DNA of 8,568 nucleotides from an uncultured bacterium (GTDB lineage Bacteria; Desulfobacterota; Binatia; HRBIN30): the NCBI GenBank assembly GCA_937975525.1, contig CALJUJ010000470.1, positions 1 to 8,568 on the forward strand, written 5' to 3'. This document shows positions 1 to 5,335 of the stretch, in pieces. Numbering within the stretch: position 1 is the first letter of the stretch; every line of letters begins with the position of its first letter. The notes beneath the pieces were generated by a model. The model saw only the letters and a program-made list of their open reading frames with translations, did not search any database and was not told where the DNA came from. A program made the translations under genes and the position numbers.

Positions 1-407
1 TGGTCGTCTCCATCGGCGCCTTCGGGCGTCGCGGCGGGCGGGCGCAGGTGCGCGGTCTGTTGGCGGCGCTGGCGCCCGGGGGGGTGCTGGTGTTGATCGT
101 GCCCAACCCCGGGGGGTGGGGGCGACGCCTGAAGGGAGCGGCATGGGACGCGCGGTGGGGGGCGGACGGCGAAGCGCTGCTGTCGAAGGGGGAGTGGAAG
201 ACGCTGCTGCGCGACCAGGGCCTGCGCTTGATCGCCGTCCCGGGCGACGGGTTGTGGGATCCGCCGTACGTAGCGCTGGTGCCGACGGTGTTGCAGCAAG
301 CCGTCGGCGACGCCGCTCTTGCCATGCGCAGCCTGCTTCCGTTCGGCTGGAGCGGCGGTGACATCGGCGAGCGCATGATCCTGATCGCCGAGCGCGGCGC
401 GGCGTGA
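1..407 (+). CDS. Class I SAM-dependent methyltransferase, C-terminal part (5' end outside window)
   Basis: The reading frame is already open at base 3 and runs to a TGA at 405-407, giving 134 residues; the true start lies upstream of the window. An internal GTG at 48 could initiate, but the frame continues upstream as VVSIGAFGRR..., so I read it as a truncated view. The fragment matches the second half of a Rossmann-type methyltransferase (Methyltransf_11/23-like). There is a helix before the beta-strand 'LAPGGVLVLIVPN' (PGG at fragment residues 25-27, PN at 34-35), then a segment with two Trp residues, then a 'W..LL...GL' helix-strand equivalent to the usual 'l..ll...GF'. The SAM-binding glycine loop would be upstream and is not visible. 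The substrate is unknown. Such enzymes are common in surface-glycan and secondary-metabolite loci, and the next genes encode glycosyltransferases. A 157-nt gap separates it from them, so co-transcription is uncertain. Confidence 0.72.
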   Translation, partial: VVSIGAFGRRGGRAQVRGLLAALAPGGVLVLIVPNPGGWGRRLKGAAWDARWGADGEALLSKGEWKTLLRDQGLRLIAVPGDGLWDPPYVALVPTVLQQAVGDAALAMRSLLPFGWSGGDIGERMILIAERGAA

Positions 408-412
408 CCGGT

Positions 413-485
413 GGGGGCGGCGTCCGTGTACCTCCGCGGGTCGGCCCGCAAGGGCGCGGCCGACGATCCGGCAGCCGTTGCCCCC
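413..485 (+). other. Nested inverted repeats downstream of methyltransferase gene
   Basis: GTCGGCC at 440-446 and GGCCGAC at 458-464 form a 7-bp stem with an 11-nt loop. They are flanked by GGGGGC at 413-418 and its complement GCCCCC at 480-485. The structure sits just after the stop codon at 407 and could terminate or attenuate transcription. No T-tract follows it, so a classical intrinsic terminator is not supported. In DNA this GC-rich, stems of this size also arise by chance. Confidence 0.3.
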
Positions 486-506
486 GTCGGAGTGGCTGAC
501 TAGATA
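478..506 (+). promoter_or_regulatory. Weak candidate sigma-70-type promoter
   Basis: TTGCCC at 478-483 and TAGATA at 501-506 are separated by 17 nt. They match the -35 and -10 consensus at 4/6 and 3/6 positions. Transcription would start near 513, giving a leader of about 50 nt that holds the hairpin at 510-552. The match is weak and this lineage's sigma-factor preferences are unknown. It is the only promoter-like pair I see before the large glycosyltransferase gene. Confidence 0.2.
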
Positions 507-509
507 GGC

Positions 510-552
510 GGGTTCCGGGGCGGGCGCTGCGGCCGCGCCCCGGCAGGAACCC
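510..552 (+). promoter_or_regulatory. GC-rich hairpin abutting the ribosome binding site of the large glycosyltransferase gene
   Basis: GGGTTCC (510-516) pairs with GGAACCC (546-552), and the adjoining GGGGCG (517-522) pairs with CGCCCC (536-541). A 4-nt bulge (542-545) interrupts the 3' arm and the loop is 13 nt. The stem ends one base before the Shine-Dalgarno at 553-559. It could therefore influence ribosome access or mRNA stability, or act as a terminator for the upstream gene, although no T-run follows. The pairing is seen in the sequence; the function is inference. Confidence 0.4.
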
Positions 553-559
553 GGAAAGG
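553..559 (+). promoter_or_regulatory. Ribosome binding site for the 1587-aa protein
   Basis: The purine-rich GGAAAGG lies 5 nt before the ATG at 565. It is the only good Shine-Dalgarno nearby and supports this start, which gives a short polar N-terminus directly followed by the first membrane helix. Confidence 0.65.
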
Positions 560-564
560 CCTCG

Positions 565-3500
565 ATGAGCGAGAAGAACTCCTGGTGGTCGAGCCCGCGC
601 TTGTGGCTGTGGTTGATCGTTCTGTTCGGCGCCGCGTTGCGGATGGTGCACCTCGACTGGGACCAGAACCATCACTTCCATCCGGACGAGCGCGCCGTGA
701 CCATGGCCGTGATGCGGCTGTCGTTCAGCCCGTTGCAGCTCGATCCCGACTTCTTCGCGTACGGCTCGCTGCCGATCTATCTGACCAAGATCACGAGCTC
801 GCTGGTCTCGTGGGTCGATCCGTGGGCGGCGACCTACGACGGCATCATCTACTACGGCCGCGCCCTTTCGGCGTTGATCGGCACGCTCACCGTGCTGCTG
901 ACGTACCTCCTCGGCGCGCGCATGTACGACCGCCGCGTCGGTGCGCTCGGCGCGTTCCTGCTCGCGGCGTGTGTGCTGCACGTGCAGAACTCGCGGTTTC
1001 TCACCGTCGACGTCACCTTGACGTTCTTCGTGCTGCTGGCCTTGTTGCAGCTCGTCGAGCTCGGCCGCGACGGGCGGCGCGCCAGCTTCGTGTGGGCCGG
1101 CATCTGCATCGGGCTCGCCGTGGCGACGAAGTTCAGCGCCATGGCGTTGCTGGCACCGCTCGGCCTCGCGGTGCTGCACCGCTGGGGAACCGAGGGCCGG
1201 CTGCTGCCGATCGTTGGTTGGTCGCTCGTCGCCGGGGTCAGCGGCGTCGTCGCGTTTGCGCTGGCCGAGCCGTACATCATCCTGAACTTCGACCGCGTGG
1301 TGCGCGACATCACCGAGCAGAGCCACATGGTCCGCAACGCCGGGCTCTTTCCCTTCACGACCCAGTACATGGGGACGCCCAAGTACCTCTACGAGCTGGA
1401 GCAACTCGTGCTCTGGTGCATGGCGCCGCCGCTCGGCCTGGCGGCGCTTTGGGCGACGCTGACGCGGCCGGGGCATGCGTTGCGCGGCGGGCGCGCCGAC
1501 GAGCTCGTGTTGCTCGGTTGGGTCGTTCCGTTCTTTCTCGTCACCGGGTGGTTCGAGGTGAAGTTCCCGCGCTACCTCCTGCCGATCTACCCGGTGATGA
1601 CCGTGTGGGCCGGCGAATGGCTGTTGCGCAAGTTCCGCGAACGCAGCGTCGTCGGTCGCGTGGCGTTGCCGCTGGTCGTCGTCGGGACGGCCCTGGCGGC
1701 GTTCGCGTTCACGTCGATCTACACGCGGCCGCACACCGTGGTGGCGGCTTCCGAGTGGCTCTACAAGCACGTTCCGGTCGGCAGCAAGGTTCTCACGCAG
1801 GACTGGGACGAAGGCTTTCCGATGCCGCTGCCCGGCTACTCGGCGCGCGGCTACGAGGTCGTGCCGTTCGGCTACTACGAGCGGCCGGATTCGTCGGCGA
1901 AGATCCGTCGCCTCGCGGGCGAGCTCGCCAGCGCCGACTACATCGCCTTCCAGACGAAGCGTCTCTACGGTGCGGTCACCCGGGCTCCCGAGCGCTTCCC
2001 GCTCACCAACAACTACTTCTACCGGCTGTTCGCGGGTGACCTCGGCTACACGCTCATGCACCAGGTCGTGTCGCGCCCGTCGTTGTTCGGGCTCGAGGCG
2101 CCGACCGAGATCGCCGACGAGTCGCTGAGCGTCTACGACCATCCGAAGGTCCTGGTGTTCCGCAACGATGCGCGGCTGTCGGCGGAGGAGATCTTCGATC
2201 TCATCGTCAACGGACTGCCGTCGAAGCCGTTGACCCGCGACGACCTGCTGCGCGCGGCGCCGGCGGCGGCGGGCACCTGGCAGGCGACCGGCGCGGCGCC
2301 GCCGGTGCGTTCCGGACCGTTGGCGTTCCTGCTGTTCGCCGTGCTCGTGCAGGCGCTTGGGCTCGCCGCGTACTTCGTCCTGCGCCGGTTCATCGCCGGC
2401 GAAGGTGTCTACGGGCTCGCCAAGGTCGTCGGCGTGCTCGGATTCGCCTGGCTGTCGTGGCTACTGGTGAGCCTGGGAGCGGCGAGCTTCACGCAGGGCA
2501 CCCTGGCCGCGGTGGCCGGCATCGGCGTGGCGTTGGCGTACGTCCTCGGTCGCGGCGCTGGGGCGACGGCGCCGCCGCGCGCCGAGATCGCGGCGAGCGA
2601 GGCGATCTTCTGGGGCGCCTTCCTGCTGCACGTCGGTGTGCGCCTGTTCAATCCGGAGATCTACTGGGGCGAGAAGCCGATGGACTTCTCGATTCTCAAC
2701 GCGCTCGATCGCACCACGACGCTGCCGCCGCCCGAGCCGTGGTTCGCCGGCTCGCCGCTGTACTACAGCTACTTCGGCTACTACGTGGCGGCGGCGCTGG
2801 GAAAGACCCTGCACCTGCACCCTGCCGTCACCTACAACCTGGCCGTCGCGCTGGTCGCCGGCCTGGCTTCGGCCGCCGTCTTCGCCGCCGGCACCGTGCT
2901 CTCCAAGAGCTGGCGCACGGGGCTTCTGGCGGCAGCGTTCGCGACGCTGCTCGGCAACCTCGCCGGACCCGTGGAGGCGATCGCGCGCAGCGGCAACCTC
3001 GACTTCCACTACTACTGGGCGACGTCACGCGTCATCGAGCACACGATCAACGAATACCCGCTGTGGAGCTTTCTGTTCGGCGACCTGCACGCGCACATGA
3101 TGGTGATGCCGTTCACGATGGCCTTCGTCGCGCTCACCGGCCTGTGGGTGCGCGCGAGCGTCTACGGCGACGGCGTCGCCCGCGGCTTCTCGGGCAAGCT
3201 CGTGCTGCTCGGTCTGCTGGCTCTGGCGCTCGGGGCGATCGTCGTCACCAACGCCTGGAGCACACCGACGTACGTGCTCTTCTTCCCGTTCGTGCTCGGG
3301 CTCGTGTGGCTCGTGGAGGGGCCGCAACGCGGCGTGCTCGGCTTCCTCGGTGGCGCGCTGGCGCGGGTGGTGCTGCCGATCGTTCTCGTCGGTGGCCTGG
3401 CCTACGTGATGTACGGACCGTTCTGGGCGAACTTCGCTCCGCCGGAGCGCAACTTCGGCTGGGAGCGCGATCACCGCGTCGTCGCCACCGACTTCCTGCA

Positions 3501-5328
3501 GATCTTCGGTCTGTTCCTGTTCGTGTTGGTCCCGTTTCTCGCCAGCCGCTGGCTGCGGAGCGTGCACGGTCCGCGCTGGCTGCGGATCGTGCTGGGTGTC
3601 GTAGCGCTGGTGCTCGGCGGCAGCGCGCTCGTCGTGTCGACACGGGCGGCGCTGGCGGCGCTTTTCGTGCTCGCCCTGGCGGTGTTGCTCGGGCGCGATC
3701 TGGAGCGCCGGTGGCGCATCCCGGTGGCGATGGCGGCGTTCGCCTTCGCGGTCACCGCGGGCACCGACGTCGTCTACGTGTGGGACCGGATGAACACGAT
3801 CTTCAAGTTCTACTTGGAGTCGTGGTTTCTGCTCGCGATCGCGGCGGCGGTCACGGTTGCGGCGCTGTGGTCGAGCGAGGGCGGATGGCAGGTGCCGCGC
3901 CGCCTGTGGCAGCTCGGCCTGGTCGTGCTCGTCGGCGTCGCCTCGTTCACCGCCGGCACCGCGATCTGGGCGACGATCCAGACCGACCGCGTGGCGAGCC
4001 CGGAGCCGACCCTCGACGGAATGGCCTACCTGCAGAACCGTGCGCCGCACGAGCTCGCGGCGTTCGATTGGCTGAACGAGAACGTGCGCGGCATCCCGGT
4101 GCTGCTCGAAGCGCACGGCGATTCGTACCAGGAGTTCACGCGGGTGGCGATGAACACCGGGCTGCCAACGGTGCTCGGCTGGGCGTACCACGTTTTTCAG
4201 CGGGCGCAGCCGTGGGCCGACATCAACCGCCGCAAGGCCGACATCGAGACGGCCTACACGAGCGCGGACAAGGACGTCGTCGCCGCGATCTTCGAGCGCT
4301 ACCACGTTGCCCTGGTCTTCGTCGGCTCGCTCGAGCGGCGCACCTATTCCGGTGGCAACCTGGAGCGGTTTCGCAACTGGGACACGCTGCTGACGCCGGT
4401 GTACGAGAACGAGGGCGTGACCATCTTCGCCGTCAACGGCCAGTTCCAGGGGGCGATGCCGGTGACGACCATCGAAGCGATCCCGCGCGTCGCCGGCGAG
4501 GAGCCGGGCCGCGCGCAGGATGCGCCGGGGCGCGTGCACCAGCCGCGCGGTGTCGCCGTGGCGCCGAACGGCAACGTCGTCGTCGCCGACTTCGGCAACC
4601 ATCGCATCCAGGAGCTCGGGGCGGACGGTGCCTTCGTGCGCAAGTGGGGTAGCCTCGGCGAGCTGCCCGGCCAGTTCAAGGAGCCGTGTGCGGTCGCCGC
4701 GGCGCCCGACGGGGCGATCTACGTGGCCGACACCTGGAATCACCGGGTGCAGAAGTTCAGCGCCGAAGGCGACTACCAGATCGAGTGGAGCACCGGCTTC
4801 TACGGTCCGCGGGGCGTCGCCGTGGCGCCGAATGGTGAGGTCTACGTGGCCGACACCGGCAACAACCGCATCGTTCGCTTCGCCGACTCCGGCAAGGAGC
4901 TCGGCAGCTGGGGGCGCGAGGGGGCGAACAGCGGCGAGTTCCTCGAGCCGATGGGCCTGGCCGTCGACGCGGCGCGGCGGGTCTACGTCTGCGACAACGG
5001 CAACGGCCGCCTGCAGCGATTCACCGCCACGGGAAGACCCCTGGGAGCGTTCCCCGTCGCCGGGTGGGAGAGCAAGGTCTTCTCCGAGCCCGACGTCGCG
5101 GTCGATGCGAGTGGACGCATCTGGGTGACCGTCCCCGGCGAGCAGGAGATCCGCGCCTACGACGAGCTGGGCGAGCTGCTGCACACGATCACCGGGCGCT
5201 CGGTGCCCGACGCCTTTTTCGCGACGCCGATGGGCATCGACGTCGACGCGGCCCGCAACGAGCTCGTCGTCGCCGACCTCGACGGGCGGGTTGCGCGCAT
5301 CCCGATGCCGGCGGCGCTACCGGTTTAG
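565..5328 (+). CDS. GT-C glycosyltransferase / DUF2298 / NHL-propeller fusion membrane protein
   Basis: This is a 1587-residue protein with three parts. Residues 11-540 form a PMT/ArnT-like (GT39/GT83) module. TM1 (11-27) precedes an outer loop with the acidic HPDE motif (39-42), there is a further D149 ('TVDVTL'), and 'FPRYLLPIYP' (334-343) precedes late helices. A soluble stretch (385-585) follows. Residues about 676-1290 match DUF2298 (the Chlor_Arch_YYY-type family): 'NPEIYWGEKPMDF' (696-708), 'PWFAGSPLYYSYFGYY' (725-740), 'TINEYPLWSFLFGDLHAH' (827-844) and 'DRMNTIFKFYLESWFLL' (1074-1090). There are many further helices, then a soluble region with 'GLPTVLGWAYH' (1199-1209). Residues 1325-1582 are six NHL repeats. 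By family knowledge it transfers sugars from polyprenyl-phosphate donors at the outer membrane face; donor and acceptor are unknown. GT-C plus DUF2298 fusions of roughly 1400-1500 aa are familiar, especially in Chloroflexota. The added propeller looks unusual. The reading frame is intact. Confidence 0.88.
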   Translation: MSEKNSWWSSPRLWLWLIVLFGAALRMVHLDWDQNHHFHPDERAVTMAVMRLSFSPLQLDPDFFAYGSLPIYLTKITSSLVSWVDPWAATYDGIIYYGRALSALIGTLTVLLTYLLGARMYDRRVGALGAFLLAACVLHVQNSRFLTVDVTLTFFVLLALLQLVELGRDGRRASFVWAGICIGLAVATKFSAMALLAPLGLAVLHRWGTEGRLLPIVGWSLVAGVSGVVAFALAEPYIILNFDRVVRDITEQSHMVRNAGLFPFTTQYMGTPKYLYELEQLVLWCMAPPLGLAALWATLTRPGHALRGGRADELVLLGWVVPFFLVTGWFEVKFPRYLLPIYPVMTVWAGEWLLRKFRERSVVGRVALPLVVVGTALAAFAFTSIYTRPHTVVAASEWLYKHVPVGSKVLTQDWDEGFPMPLPGYSARGYEVVPFGYYERPDSSAKIRRLAGELASADYIAFQTKRLYGAVTRAPERFPLTNNYFYRLFAGDLGYTLMHQVVSRPSLFGLEAPTEIADESLSVYDHPKVLVFRNDARLSAEEIFDLIVNGLPSKPLTRDDLLRAAPAAAGTWQATGAAPPVRSGPLAFLLFAVLVQALGLAAYFVLRRFIAGEGVYGLAKVVGVLGFAWLSWLLVSLGAASFTQGTLAAVAGIGVALAYVLGRGAGATAPPRAEIAASEAIFWGAFLLHVGVRLFNPEIYWGEKPMDFSILNALDRTTTLPPPEPWFAGSPLYYSYFGYYVAAALGKTLHLHPAVTYNLAVALVAGLASAAVFAAGTVLSKSWRTGLLAAAFATLLGNLAGPVEAIARSGNLDFHYYWATSRVIEHTINEYPLWSFLFGDLHAHMMVMPFTMAFVALTGLWVRASVYGDGVARGFSGKLVLLGLLALALGAIVVTNAWSTPTYVLFFPFVLGLVWLVEGPQRGVLGFLGGALARVVLPIVLVGGLAYVMYGPFWANFAPPERNFGWERDHRVVATDFLQIFGLFLFVLVPFLASRWLRSVHGPRWLRIVLGVVALVLGGSALVVSTRAALAALFVLALAVLLGRDLERRWRIPVAMAAFAFAVTAGTDVVYVWDRMNTIFKFYLESWFLLAIAAAVTVAALWSSEGGWQVPRRLWQLGLVVLVGVASFTAGTAIWATIQTDRVASPEPTLDGMAYLQNRAPHELAAFDWLNENVRGIPVLLEAHGDSYQEFTRVAMNTGLPTVLGWAYHVFQRAQPWADINRRKADIETAYTSADKDVVAAIFERYHVALVFVGSLERRTYSGGNLERFRNWDTLLTPVYENEGVTIFAVNGQFQGAMPVTTIEAIPRVAGEEPGRAQDAPGRVHQPRGVAVAPNGNVVVADFGNHRIQELGADGAFVRKWGSLGELPGQFKEPCAVAAAPDGAIYVADTWNHRVQKFSAEGDYQIEWSTGFYGPRGVAVAPNGEVYVADTGNNRIVRFADSGKELGSWGREGANSGEFLEPMGLAVDAARRVYVCDNGNGRLQRFTATGRPLGAFPVAGWESKVFSEPDVAVDASGRIWVTVPGEQEIRAYDELGELLHTITGRSVPDAFFATPMGIDVDAARNELVVADLDGRVARIPMPAALPV
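2590..4434 (+). other. DUF2298 module within the fusion protein (second GT-C-like unit)
   Basis: This covers residues about 676-1290. The first extracytoplasmic loop carries acidic residues (E698, E703, D707), in the place where GT-C enzymes hold their catalytic acidic residue. A later loop has D840, H842 and H844 in 'FGDLHAH', and K1081 lies in 'TIFKFY'. These are the conserved hallmarks of DUF2298. They suggest, but do not prove, that the protein has two active sites. The family has no firmly assigned reaction that I know of. Confidence 0.75.
4537..5310 (+). repeat. Six NHL repeats (beta-propeller tail) of the DUF2298 fusion protein
   Basis: Blades start near residues 1325, 1371, 1412, 1459, 1506 and 1552. 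Blades 1-4 have the canonical pattern 'P.GVAV.p.G.vyVaD..N.Ri..f', for example 'VYVADTGNNRIVRF' in blade 3. Blade 5 ('RIWVTVPGEQEIRAY') and blade 6 ('ELVVADLDGRVARI') are degenerate. Six blades make one closed NHL propeller. By GT-C topology it should be extracytoplasmic. NHL propellers usually bind protein, peptide or RNA; outside the membrane a protein or glycan ligand is more likely. Confidence 0.85.
4552..4832 (+). repeat. Exact 17-nt direct repeats shared between NHL blades
   Basis: GTCGCCGTGGCGCCGAA occurs at 4552-4568 (blade 1) and 4816-4832 (blade 3). TCTACGTGGCCGACACC occurs at 4718-4734 (blade 2) and 4841-4857 (blade 3). Identity at the nucleotide level exceeds what the protein motif requires. 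It suggests relatively recent blade duplication or recombination, although strong codon bias in GC-rich DNA helps preserve such identity. Confidence 0.6.
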
Positions 5329-5335
5329 CAAGAAT

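Noticed and set aside
408..564. Small gene in the spacer
   Set aside because: No open frame with a plausible start and ribosome binding site; the space is taken up by inverted repeats and the signals of the next gene.
2457..4652. Long plus-strand frame inside the DUF2298-coding region
   Set aside because: Its translation is Arg/Ala/Gly-rich without motifs. The overlapping frame has intact family hallmarks throughout, so there is no sign of a second gene or a frameshift.
3025..5184. Long open frame on the minus strand opposite the fusion protein gene
   Set aside because: It is low-complexity (His, Arg, Asp, Glu and Gln-rich) with no domain I recognise. It mirrors the codon pattern of the plus-strand gene, as is typical in very GC-rich DNA.
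4537..5328. NHL domain as a separate gene after a readthrough or frameshift
   Set aside because: The frame is continuous from 565 without a stop, and no ribosome binding site or start is evident at the domain boundary.
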